DNA of 64,000 bases from Deltaproteobacteria bacterium. Its GTDB lineage: Bacteria > Desulfobacterota_D > UBA1144 > Nemesobacterales > Nemesobacteraceae. The notes beneath the pieces were generated by a model, which made no database searches, was not told the origin of the DNA, and saw nothing but the letters and a program-made list of their open reading frames with translations. The translations under genes and the position numbers were made by a program. Of this stretch, positions 49,151 to 58,294 are shown one piece after another. The stretch is taken from contig JAJCZR010000037.1 of the NCBI GenBank assembly GCA_029262295.1, forward strand, positions 1 through 64,000. Direction: 5' to 3'. The number at the start of each line of letters is the position of its first letter. Within the stretch, counting starts at the first letter, position 1.

Positions 49151-49300
49151 CCTGAATTATCTCTGTTTTCAATAATTTAAACTACTTTTAACTAAGAATG
49201 TTTCAAAAATAAGACATTTATCCAACAACAAAAATTATTAGGTTACAAAAGCTTAGCCGGCTTGACAACATATTTCAGCTTGGTTTCATTTTACATAACT

Positions 49301-50827
49301 ATGAAAAAAACAGGTAAAGCTTTTCTTGTAGGTGCAGGGCCTGGCGATCCGGGCTTAATTACAGTTAAAGGAAAAAACATTTTGAAAAGTGCTGATGTGG
49401 TGGTTTACGACTCACTTATTAACCCCATACTCTTAAAAATGTGTAGAGAAAATGCCGAACTAATTTATGTTGGCAAAAAGATAGGACATAAAGAGCTCAG
49501 CCAAAATGAGATTAACAAACTCCTTGTGAAAAAAGCAAAAGAGGGAAAAATGGTTCTAAGATTAAAGGGTGGTGATCCATTTGTTTTTGGAAGAGGTGGT
49601 GAGGAAGCAGAAATACTTGAGAAAAATAATATTGAAACTGATATTGTGCCTGGAATAAGCTCAATTATTGCAGTGCCGGCTTATAGTGGGGTCCCTGTTA
49701 CCCATAGAGATTATAATTCCTCATTTGCTGTGTTCACAGCACATAAAAGCAAGTTTAATAGCTTAAAAGATTTTGATCCCGCTTCCCTAAAAAGTATCAA
49801 AACCCTTGTTTTTTTAATGGGATTAAACAATATCCGCAATATAATGAGCAAATTAACAGAGTCAGGAAAAGATCCTGAGACACCTGTTTTAGTTATCTCA
49901 AACGGAACATTACCATCTCAGAACTCACTTGTCGGCACTATTTCCAATATTACCAATAAGCTCAAGGATAATCCTGCGATTACTACGCCAGCAACAATTA
50001 TTGTAGGGGATATTATTAATCTAAGGAACAAAATAAACTGGTTTGAAAATAAACCCCTTTTTGGAAAAACAGTTGTAAGCACAAGGGACAAAAATTACAG
50101 CTCTGAAATTGAGAGTATCTTAAATCAGAATGGTGCTAATGTAATAAATTTTCCAACTATAGAGATCAAACCCATTAAAAACAATAAGAAACTCGCAAAA
50201 TCCATTAAAGATTTTGACGAGTACAATTTTGTAATATTCACAAGTGTAAATGGTGTAAAATATCTTTTCGAAAACTTAAAAAACCTCAAAAAAGATTCTA
50301 GAATATTTGGCAATAAGAAAATAATTACAATTGGAGAAAAAACTGCTGCCGAATTAAAAAGGTACGGTTTAGAATCAGATTACACACCGGATGAATATAT
50401 TGCAGAAGGAGTTATCGAGCTTTGCAAGAAAATTGGGGTCAAAAATAAAAAAGTATTGATCCCACGGGCAAAAGTGGCAAGGGAAATACTGCCGCAAAAA
50501 TTAAAAGAACTAGGTGCAAAAGTTGATGTAGTAGCAACTTATGAAACTATTTTACCAAAACACAAAAAGAAAGATATTGACGAGATCATAAATAAATTAA
50601 AAAAAGGTGAAATTAATATTGTTACATTCACAAGTTCATCAACTGCCAGAAATTTTTTTGAACTAATCGGTAAAAGAAAAACCATATACACAAAAACAAG
50701 GTTTGCATGTATTGGCCCAATCACTGCCGACACTGTAAAATCCTTTGGTTTTAAATCTGATATTGTTGCTGAAAAGTACACAATTGAAGGTTTGGCACAA
50801 GGAATTATAGACTTTTATACCAAGTAA
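49301..50827 (+). CDS. cobA-hemD: Fused uroporphyrinogen-III C-methyltransferase/uroporphyrinogen-III synthase
   Basis: FLVGAGPGDPGLITVKG, LRLKGGDPFVFGRGGEEAE (SUMT); C-terminal HemD VVSTRDKNYSSEIES, FTSSSTARNF. Confidence 0.94.
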   Translation: MKKTGKAFLVGAGPGDPGLITVKGKNILKSADVVVYDSLINPILLKMCRENAELIYVGKKIGHKELSQNEINKLLVKKAKEGKMVLRLKGGDPFVFGRGGEEAEILEKNNIETDIVPGISSIIAVPAYSGVPVTHRDYNSSFAVFTAHKSKFNSLKDFDPASLKSIKTLVFLMGLNNIRNIMSKLTESGKDPETPVLVISNGTLPSQNSLVGTISNITNKLKDNPAITTPATIIVGDIINLRNKINWFENKPLFGKTVVSTRDKNYSSEIESILNQNGANVINFPTIEIKPIKNNKKLAKSIKDFDEYNFVIFTSVNGVKYLFENLKNLKKDSRIFGNKKIITIGEKTAAELKRYGLESDYTPDEYIAEGVIELCKKIGVKNKKVLIPRAKVAREILPQKLKELGAKVDVVATYETILPKHKKKDIDEIINKLKKGEINIVTFTSSSTARNFFELIGKRKTIYTKTRFACIGPITADTVKSFGFKSDIVAEKYTIEGLAQGIIDFYTK

Positions 50828-50881
50828 AAAGATATTAAAGTTAACTCCTTTAAAGCAACTAATAGTTTTGTCTTGTAAACT

Positions 50882-51140
50882 ACTGTAATCATTAAACTTT
50901 AATTAAAACATTTCAAGAAGTTACTATTTAACATTAAGTCTTATCAAATAATTAAAGTTGCGGTTTATGTTTGCCTTTCTTTTATAAGTTACTTTAAGTT
51001 CAAACAATTGTTACCAACTGCAATCATTAGATTTTCTTAAAATTTCTACGCAGATATACTTAAAGTTAAGAAAAGACCTTAGGTATTAAGGGTAATTCAC
51101 TGTAATTATTAACTTATATTTTCCTAAAATTCTACGAAGA
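50882..51140. repeat. Three imperfect copies of an AT-rich repeat in a gene-free gap
   Basis: ACTGTAATCATTAAACTTTAATTAAAAC (50882), ACTGCAATCATTAGATTTTCTTAAAATTTCTACGCAGA (51017), ACTGTAATTATTAACTTATATTTTCCTAAAATTCTACGAAGA (51099). Confidence 0.5.
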
Positions 51141-51341
51141 ATTTAAAATCTTTATTGATATCAATAGGTTAGGATTCATAAATAATGTTTGTTTAATGTT
51201 AACTTTAACTATTAAATCCGGTAAATAGAATACAAAGAATAAATTAAAACTATATTCCAATATAGTTTTTCGTAAATTCATGATCAAATAAAGCGGAAAA
51301 TATTGTAAAAAGTCATGTTGTTTATACTATAGAATAAGCCA

Positions 51342-52067
51342 ATGCCTAGATTCCCAATAGATAAAGAGCAAATTACCGAAGATTTAGTAATAATTACCGG
51401 CAGTGATTTTAAGCACATCACAAAAGTTCTGAGATTGAAAGAAGGTGATCTAATTGATCTATTTGATAACAACTCAACTGAATACAGAGGAAAGATCACT
51501 GAAATTAACGCAAAGGGTATAACTGTAAGAATTCAAGATTTTTGGGCAATTGAAACCGAATCAAAACTTCAAATTGATCTTTATCAGAGTATTATCAAAC
51601 CAAACAAGATGGATTTGCTAGTGCAGAAAGCTACGGAACTTGGTGTCTCAAATATTATTCCCATGACAACTGAAAGAACTCAAAAGAATTTGCAGGTTAA
51701 AGATGAAAGATTAAACAAAATATCTGTGGAATCTGCAAAACAGTGCAGACGGAGTAAACCTCCAATTGTTTCTGAAACTATTAGTTTTAAAGAAGCATTG
51801 GAAACAGACAGTGATTATGATTTAAAACTAATACTCTATGAAAATTCTGAAGTATCACTAAAAAATCATCTCAAAAACTACTCTAAAAATGTCGACCGAA
51901 TATCAGTTTTAATTGGCCCGGAAGGTGGATTTACTGAAGATGAAGTAAGTCTTGCAGAGAAAAATAGTTATATATCTTTGGGTCTTGGAAAAAGAATTTT
52001 GAGGGCTGAGACTGCTGCTATAACTATTATTTCTCTGCTTCAATTTCAATTAGGAGATCTAGGATAA
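51342..52067 (+). CDS. rsmE: 16S rRNA m3U1498 methyltransferase RsmE
   Basis: HITKVLRLKEGDLIDLFD, VLIGPEGGFTEDEV, LGLGKRILRAETAAI. Confidence 0.94.
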   Translation: MPRFPIDKEQITEDLVIITGSDFKHITKVLRLKEGDLIDLFDNNSTEYRGKITEINAKGITVRIQDFWAIETESKLQIDLYQSIIKPNKMDLLVQKATELGVSNIIPMTTERTQKNLQVKDERLNKISVESAKQCRRSKPPIVSETISFKEALETDSDYDLKLILYENSEVSLKNHLKNYSKNVDRISVLIGPEGGFTEDEVSLAEKNSYISLGLGKRILRAETAAITIISLLQFQLGDLG

Positions 52068-52076
52068 GATTTAGTG

Positions 52077-52556
52077 CTAATTTTTGAACAGTTTAAAAAT
52101 TCCAAGGCCCCCAATAAATGTAAAAAAGATTGAGATTAATCCAGCACTAATAAAACCAACCCATTTCACCCCTGGTTCTAAGACTGCAATATTGGGATCT
52201 TCAGTTGAGTAGTACACCCTAACCTTTTTTCCAACGGGATAGCGGTCACGCTTTTTTCTTGCAGAATCACCAAACACCTTTGCCACAAAGCCAACATCAT
52301 GGCTCGTGTAAGTTCTTTGATTGACACTATACTCGTAAGTAATTCTGTGTTTTCTTTTACCTGGCCCTCTCCAAACTTTTGATTTCAGAACTACACCTTC
52401 GGTTGTCGGCCATGAAAGACTCTCATTAGCCAATGGAAAGTCTTTGGTTGTTTTCCATATACCTAAAACACCGCCTAATAAGAAAAACAACAGTAAAAAA
52501 GCTATTAATAATTTTGGGAGAAAAGTTTTCATCAGATGTTTATAATTATAAGACAA
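52077..52556 (-). CDS. DUF3592-domain membrane protein
   Basis: SWPTTEGVVLKSKV, ITYEYSVNQRTYTSHDVGF, YPVGKKVRVYYSTEDPNIAVLEPG between two TMs. Confidence 0.85.
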   Translation of the reverse strand: MSYNYKHLMKTFLPKLLIAFLLLFFLLGGVLGIWKTTKDFPLANESLSWPTTEGVVLKSKVWRGPGKRKHRITYEYSVNQRTYTSHDVGFVAKVFGDSARKKRDRYPVGKKVRVYYSTEDPNIAVLEPGVKWVGFISAGLISIFFTFIGGLGIFKLFKN

Positions 52557-52703
52557 TTATTAACTTCTAATATGAAAAGAAAGAGTTTGAATCAGGATGA
52601 TACTCTATTTTAGATATATAAGTTTAGTTAGTTAAGTTTAAGTCGGGAATAAAAGTCCCCGAGCTTAAGTTACCCGGAGACTAGTAGTTTTTAATTATTT
52701 TTA

Positions 52704-53099
52704 TTATTCAACAGTAATTATCCAGGCTCTCTGATTACCACTCACAGTTCCTTTCAGCTCGACATCCTGTTTATTACCAGCCTGAATCCTTTCAATAGTT
52801 TCAGCGTTTGCATTTACTGCATAAACATTTCCCTGCTTGGATCTGGTATCAAGAAAAACATGGGCATGAGAAGTCTTTCCCACACATGGTTCACTAGCAA
52901 CTATAGGTTCTACAGTACCATTTTCATAATCAGGAAGTAGACAAATAACATTCCCTTTATGTATATCACCTGCATGTACACTGTCTGCAGAAGCAGAAGT
53001 ATCGGCAGTATCAGCAGCAGGTCTTGCACAAGAAATAACAATAAGACCTACAAACAAGATAAAAACTAAACTTAAACAAGTTGTAACAGATTTTGACAT
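52704..53099 (-). CDS. Hypothetical lipoprotein
   Basis: Lipobox-like VISCARP, Ala/Ser/Asp/Thr linker, about 75-aa domain with a CLLP...EPCVGKTSHAHVF Cys pair. Confidence 0.65.
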   Translation of the reverse strand: MSKSVTTCLSLVFILFVGLIVISCARPAADTADTSASADSVHAGDIHKGNVICLLPDYENGTVEPIVASEPCVGKTSHAHVFLDTRSKQGNVYAVNANAETIERIQAGNKQDVELKGTVSGNQRAWIITVE

Positions 53100-53234
53100 A
53101 TTTAACCTCCTGGATATTTTTATTAACTTTAATTTCCTTTATTAATACAACCTTAACACAAATGGTATTTAGTATCCATTTTTTTATTTAAGTTAAAGTA
53201 TCACTATTTATACACTTTTCATCTGAAAAAAGAT

Positions 53235-54638
53235 CTATTTTTTTATATTAAGTTCAATTATCTTGTTCTTTAATTCTTCTCTTTTAATTTTATATTCAGA
53301 TTCTTTTATGCCATCCAGTTCAAATAAGTCGTCTATTCTCGCAATCTCTTTAATCAACCCTTCTCTTGAATAAACACAATCTTTAGGTTCAGACTTTGAA
53401 TTAAACCGGGAGTAAAATATTCCAGCAAGAATAAAAATCCCAAATAATACAATTGGAATATATTTTTTAAATTCTCTGAAAACAAATACTCCATCAAATA
53501 AAATTAGAACTGACTCGTCTTTTGATAAACCTGATCTCTCATACTTATCAAAAGTATCGTTTTCAATCACTACTTCCTGAGAATTTCCCATACCTTCAAC
53601 CTGTGCTTCAACACCATCTTTCTTCTTCAAAACTATAAGGCTATTGATGTTGTAAGCAGATTCAATTTTGAGCGAAGTTGATAGGCTCTGCAAAGGTAAC
53701 TCATAGCTTAAAACCACATTTCTAAACCCCGGGTTCACAGCAGTTGTATCAAAATATTTGTCCCCATTTTTTATAACATTTTCTGGGTTTATGCCATTTA
53801 GGAAATTTACATTTTTTGCATCTTCTGGAACTTTAAAGGCAAGAGTTTTTCTCTGTGAATTATCACCTTCTATCTTGCTACCAACAAAAATAGTGTTTGA
53901 TGAATTCAAAAGTTCATAGATATTTGTAATGCTCACAGACTTTTCATCAGATGCAGGATAAATAATTACATGAAGGTTATTTATAGAAATATTTTTTTCG
54001 GACTCGGTTGAATTAAAGACGGGTAGTTCAAGTGAAATAATATCCTGATTGGGGGCAAAAACCATTTTACTGGAAGTGTATTGTGCCTGCTGATAAAGGA
54101 CTGTGAGTTCATAACTCCTATTCCAGTCTAGCCCACTAAAGGTAAAGTTGCCGTTAGCATCCACTTTTTTAAAACTCTCGCCCTGCTCCACATCACCAAG
54201 ATATGATCTTAAAACTATCTCCACATCACTGGCATTTTGCGAAGTTGTCTCATTTACTATTGTTCCTTTTATTGTTCCTTTCTCAGAGAGACCATCTTTC
54301 AGATCAAAATTCAAAAGATAATTAGACACTTTTTCGGCTTCACTTTGGGATAAGTTCATTGGAGGCATTGGAGGAAAACCCTGATTAACCGGCACTTTAC
54401 CCTTTTTTTGATAGATAAGCTGAGGGTTTATTGCCCATTTAATTATCTCTTCAGTGCTATATTTATTTTTAAGATTATTAAGATCAGGGCCAACAAATAT
54501 TCCTCTTCCTATTGTATGGCACCTCACGCACCTTTTTTCCAGAAATAGTTCTTCCCCGGATTTCTGAACCTGCTGTGAGTAGGCACTTATTGGAATGAAT
54601 AAAAATATCTGTATTAATAATAAATATATAATTTTCAT
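53235..54638 (-). CDS. c-type cytochrome domain + carboxypeptidase-regulatory-like domain + TM + short C-terminal coiled segment
   Basis: Signal peptide, KRCVRCHTIGRGIFVGPDL (CXXCH), GTIKGTIVNETTSQNASDVEIVLR, TM at VLFGIFILAGIFY; end of ccm operon. Confidence 0.75.
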   Translation of the reverse strand: MKIIYLLLIQIFLFIPISAYSQQVQKSGEELFLEKRCVRCHTIGRGIFVGPDLNNLKNKYSTEEIIKWAINPQLIYQKKGKVPVNQGFPPMPPMNLSQSEAEKVSNYLLNFDLKDGLSEKGTIKGTIVNETTSQNASDVEIVLRSYLGDVEQGESFKKVDANGNFTFSGLDWNRSYELTVLYQQAQYTSSKMVFAPNQDIISLELPVFNSTESEKNISINNLHVIIYPASDEKSVSITNIYELLNSSNTIFVGSKIEGDNSQRKTLAFKVPEDAKNVNFLNGINPENVIKNGDKYFDTTAVNPGFRNVVLSYELPLQSLSTSLKIESAYNINSLIVLKKKDGVEAQVEGMGNSQEVVIENDTFDKYERSGLSKDESVLILFDGVFVFREFKKYIPIVLFGIFILAGIFYSRFNSKSEPKDCVYSREGLIKEIARIDDLFELDGIKESEYKIKREELKNKIIELNIKK

Positions 54639-54654
54639 TTTCTGGTAAATAAAA

Positions 54655-55008
54655 TCAGGAATTTACTTTTCTAAAGGCAAGAATTTCTTTTTCGATCTGT
54701 TCATCAACTTTCTTAATATCAGTGTCTTCTTTAATATTATCTATTTTTTCAATTACAGATGCTGCTTTTAATTTATATTCCTTAAGAAGTTGCTGATAAT
54801 CTTTTTCATTTAACTTTCCAAGACCATAATCAAACTCTATGTCTTTTATTTCGGATAAATATAAATCTTTTTGTTCCACCAGCTTTTCAAGTATCTCAGT
54901 AGAATGGTCGGTTGCCTCTAAGCTATTGTTTTTTCCTCTGAAGAAGTAAGGGTATGAAACATAAAAAGACACAATTAGAACCAAAAATATTATTATGAAT
55001 TGTTCCAT
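54655..55008 (-). CDS. CcmI N-terminal-domain-like cytochrome c biogenesis protein (short)
   Basis: N-terminal TM then QKDLYLSEIKDIEFDYGLGKLNEKDYQQLLKEYK; start MEQF at 55008 directly follows the ccmF stop. Confidence 0.75.
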   Translation of the reverse strand: MEQFIIIFLVLIVSFYVSYPYFFRGKNNSLEATDHSTEILEKLVEQKDLYLSEIKDIEFDYGLGKLNEKDYQQLLKEYKLKAASVIEKIDNIKEDTDIKKVDEQIEKEILAFRKVNS

Positions 55009-55009
55009 T

Positions 55010-57010
55010 TTAAGAAGTTTTTCTCCTGGTCCCGGATATCTCAGGAATAAATGAATGAAATCTCGCAAACTTAACCCCGGGCCACATTGCAACAAGTGCT
55101 CCTAATAATATAAAGATACCCCCGCCCCATATCCAACTCACCATTGGATTCAAAAGTGCCCTGATGCTGGCCCTTCCATCATCTGTGGAATTTGAGAGTA
55201 TTAAATAAAGGTCATCTCTAATTGTAGACCGAAGTGCCACTTCAGTTTCCTGGTTAATTTCCCTGTTGCCTTCATATTTATATATATTTTTTTCTGGTGT
55301 CATATTTCCAAGATTTTTATTTCCATCAAATAAGGCTAAAGTTGCAACCGTGCCATCTTTTGCATCATTAGAGAATGTTTTTACACCTTCAAAAACGAGT
55401 GTATATCTTCCAAGATCAAAAGAATCCCCTTTTGATAAGACCACTTCCCTCTGTGTCAAAAAAACTGAAGAGGAGGTTATTCCAATTACAATTAGAACTA
55501 CTCCAAGATGAATTATATATCCACCGTATCTCCTTCTGTTTTTTGAAACAAGATTGGAAAAAGCAACAAGATAATTTTCGCCCCTTTTGCTTCTAACTTT
55601 TACCCCTCTGAAAAATTCAATAAAAATTGTGGATGTAACAAATGCACATATAGAAAATGTGGCAACTGCCACAAATTCCCTTATACCTAAAATCAAAAGA
55701 AGTATTCCAGTTGCAATACCAAAAATAGCAGGGATCAAAAAGTTCTTTTTTAGATTATTGGGAGATGCCTTACGCCATGATATGAGCGGCCCGACACCCA
55801 TAAGTAATATTAACACGAGACCAATTGGCACATTCACCTTATTAAAATATGGGGGGCCAACCAGAATTTTATTACCTGTAATAGCTTCCGACAAAATCGG
55901 AAATATTGTTCCCAGAAATACGGTAAATGCAGCAGCAAGAAATAAAAGGTTATTAAAAACAAATGCACTTTCTCTTGAAAGAAGAGAATCAAACTTCTCC
56001 TTGCTTTCAAACTCTTTTAATCGATATGTAAATATTGAAAATGAAAATAGAAGTATAAATGCAATAAATCCAAGAAATAATGGACCTATATCAGACTGGG
56101 CAAATGAATGAACTGAGGATACAATTCCGCTTCTGGTAAGAAAAGTGCCAAAGATTGTGAGAAAAAAAGTAATAATCAATAAAATTATATTCCACTTTTT
56201 AAACATCCCCTTTCTTTCCTGGATCATAATTGAGTGAAGAAAAGCTGTGCCGGCAAGCCAAGGCATAAAAGCAGCATTTTCCACTGGGTCCCATGCCCAG
56301 TAGCCTCCCCATCCAAGCTCCAGATATGCCCATCTAGCTCCTAAGAGCAAACCAACACTTAGAAATGTCCAGGCAAAAAGTGCCCATTTTCTAGAGTTTC
56401 TTATCCAGTTGTCATCCAGTTTTCCACTGATAAGAGCGGCCATTCCAAAAGCAAAAGGTATGGATATTCCAACATAACCTATGTACAAGGTAAGAGGATG
56501 TATTGCCATATAGCCGTTTTGCAATATTGGGTTAAGTCCCCTGCCCTCATTTGGAATAAAATCCAGTTTCTCAAAAGGGTTTTCTACATAGGTAATCAAA
56601 AATAGAAAAAAAAGTGATATTACAGCCAAGGTGGCATTAACATAAGGTTGAAAATCCCTGTCCTTATTTCTGTTTTGAATTACAACAACAGCTGTAAACC
56701 CGGAAAGGATAATAGACCAAAGCAGAAGTGAACCCGCTTGCCCTGCCCAGAGTGAAGAAATCCTGTATATAAGTGGAAGATCTGTGCTTGTATTTAGAGC
56801 AACATATTTTATTGAAAAATTAAGTGTTATAAGCTCATAGATTAATGAACCACCGGCGAAAAGAAGCAAAAGAAAAATTGCAATTAAACCATTTTCAGCG
56901 CTCTTAACAAAACTTCTGTTTCTTTTTTTTACTCCGATTATCGAAAAAACAAGTGAATAAATAGAGATAAAGAAGGACAGAAGTATTGATATACTTCCAA
57001 TTTCAGACAT
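55010..57010 (-). CDS. ccmF: Heme lyase CcmF/NrfE-family subunit
   Basis: Many TMs, ARWAYLELGWGGYWAWDPVENAAFMPWLAGTAFLHS (WWD domain). Confidence 0.96.
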   Translation of the reverse strand: MSEIGSISILLSFFISIYSLVFSIIGVKKRNRSFVKSAENGLIAIFLLLLFAGGSLIYELITLNFSIKYVALNTSTDLPLIYRISSLWAGQAGSLLLWSIILSGFTAVVVIQNRNKDRDFQPYVNATLAVISLFFLFLITYVENPFEKLDFIPNEGRGLNPILQNGYMAIHPLTLYIGYVGISIPFAFGMAALISGKLDDNWIRNSRKWALFAWTFLSVGLLLGARWAYLELGWGGYWAWDPVENAAFMPWLAGTAFLHSIMIQERKGMFKKWNIILLIITFFLTIFGTFLTRSGIVSSVHSFAQSDIGPLFLGFIAFILLFSFSIFTYRLKEFESKEKFDSLLSRESAFVFNNLLFLAAAFTVFLGTIFPILSEAITGNKILVGPPYFNKVNVPIGLVLILLMGVGPLISWRKASPNNLKKNFLIPAIFGIATGILLLILGIREFVAVATFSICAFVTSTIFIEFFRGVKVRSKRGENYLVAFSNLVSKNRRRYGGYIIHLGVVLIVIGITSSSVFLTQREVVLSKGDSFDLGRYTLVFEGVKTFSNDAKDGTVATLALFDGNKNLGNMTPEKNIYKYEGNREINQETEVALRSTIRDDLYLILSNSTDDGRASIRALLNPMVSWIWGGGIFILLGALVAMWPGVKFARFHSFIPEISGTRRKTS

Positions 57011-57441
57011 TAACCCTTTTCCTTTTTATACTGATAACCATTGGGGTTTTTAAGCTGATCTTCACCCTCATATTTGGTTGGACATTTGGCCAGCAAAAGA
57101 TCGGCCTTAAAAATATTTTGTTCGTTTAGTGTACCTTCGACAACTGCTTCTACATCATCTGCAAAAATATCAGGCACTATTCCCTGATACTCAACATCTA
57201 CCACAGCATCGCCATCTGTAATCTTAAACTTCAAAGATCGGTCAATATTATTATCAATTGATCCCGTAACGACTGTTCCTGAAACCCTGACCTTATCATT
57301 ATAAACTTCTGGGACTTTAGTAATAAGTTCATCAATAGTCAGATAATAAACAAATGTATCTTTTACACCTGCAAATACGAGGTAGGAAATACCTGTTACT
57401 ACAACCAAAATTGCTATTATTATTTTATATTTACCTTTCAT
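57010..57441 (-). CDS. ccmE: Cytochrome c maturation protein CcmE (heme chaperone)
   Basis: Single TM, DKVRVSGTVVTGSI, VVVEGTLNEQNIFKADLLLAKCPTKYEG (CcmE-like, Cys in place of the usual heme-binding His). Confidence 0.92.
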   Translation of the reverse strand: MKGKYKIIIAILVVVTGISYLVFAGVKDTFVYYLTIDELITKVPEVYNDKVRVSGTVVTGSIDNNIDRSLKFKITDGDAVVDVEYQGIVPDIFADDVEAVVEGTLNEQNIFKADLLLAKCPTKYEGEDQLKNPNGYQYKKEKG

Positions 57442-57495
57442 TTTTCCTAATCCTTAACCACTAACTGTTAACCACTAATCCCCAACACCTAAAAC

Positions 57496-57618
57496 CTAAT
57501 CCCTATTCTTATAAGATTCAATCTCTTTATTAAGAGAATCGGCTCTCAATTTCAAATAGACTACATAAACAGTGATAGAGACCCAAACAATAATATTAGA
57601 CCATAAAAGATATCCCAC
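57496..57618 (-). CDS. ccmD: CcmD-like small membrane protein (missed in the ORF track)
   Basis: GTG start overlaps the ccmC stop by 1 nt (TAGTG); translation MGYLLWSNIIVWVSITVYVVYLKLRADSLNKEIESYKNRD (40 aa), one TM; between ccmC and ccmE. Confidence 0.82.
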   Translation of the reverse strand: MGYLLWSNIIVWVSITVYVVYLKLRADSLNKEIESYKNRD

Positions 57619-58280
57619 TATTTTTCCCCACTGTATTTCAAACTTTCAAGCGTGTCTCTCATTTTGATTATTTTTATCCTTTGCTTTAAAAGTATAATAA
57701 ATAAAAGTGTAAAGGCTACGAGCGAAACCAAGAGTGTATACAACATTTCAGGAGCAATCCCGCCGCCACCTGGTCCAAAGACCACAGGTGATATTCCCCT
57801 CTTTAGCCTGGCAGATATATATACGAGAGGCAGATCAATAAAAGCAATTATAGCAAAGATGGATGAATATTTTGCAGCCCTTTCCCCTTTACCAGCTCCT
57901 GATCTCAATAGAAGATAGACTACATACAATACCCATAGTATAAATGTAGTTGTCAGCTGAGGATCCCATGTCCACCAAGTTCCCCAAACGGGTTTTGCCC
58001 AAATACTGCCTGTAATTATAGTAAGTGTTATAAAAAGCACACCAATTTCTGCTGCAGAATAGGCAATTATATCCCATTTACGTTTTTCTTTTACGAGATA
58101 CATAATACTTGCCACAAACACCACAATAAATGCTATTGTTGCAGCCCAAACCGTGCCCATATGAAAGTAGAAAATCCTCTGAATATGCCCCATAACTACC
58201 TCAGTGGGAGCATATACGAGGCTTGTGTAGGTAGCGCACAACATCGCTATAAATGTCAGGATAAACAGTATATTTTTCAT
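57618..58280 (-). CDS. ccmC: Heme exporter protein CcmC
   Basis: RIFYFHMGTVWAA, KPVWGTWWTWDPQLTTTFILW. Confidence 0.96.
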   Translation of the reverse strand: MKNILFILTFIAMLCATYTSLVYAPTEVVMGHIQRIFYFHMGTVWAATIAFIVVFVASIMYLVKEKRKWDIIAYSAAEIGVLFITLTIITGSIWAKPVWGTWWTWDPQLTTTFILWVLYVVYLLLRSGAGKGERAAKYSSIFAIIAFIDLPLVYISARLKRGISPVVFGPGGGGIAPEMLYTLLVSLVAFTLLFIILLKQRIKIIKMRDTLESLKYSGEK

Positions 58281-58294
58281 GATTTATTAAGGAT

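Noticed and set aside
49241-49247. TGTAACC on the minus strand upstream of the ECF sigma gene as an autoregulatory -35
   Set aside because: The AAC core is suggestive but no convincing -10 at the right spacing was seen and no second copy was available to compare
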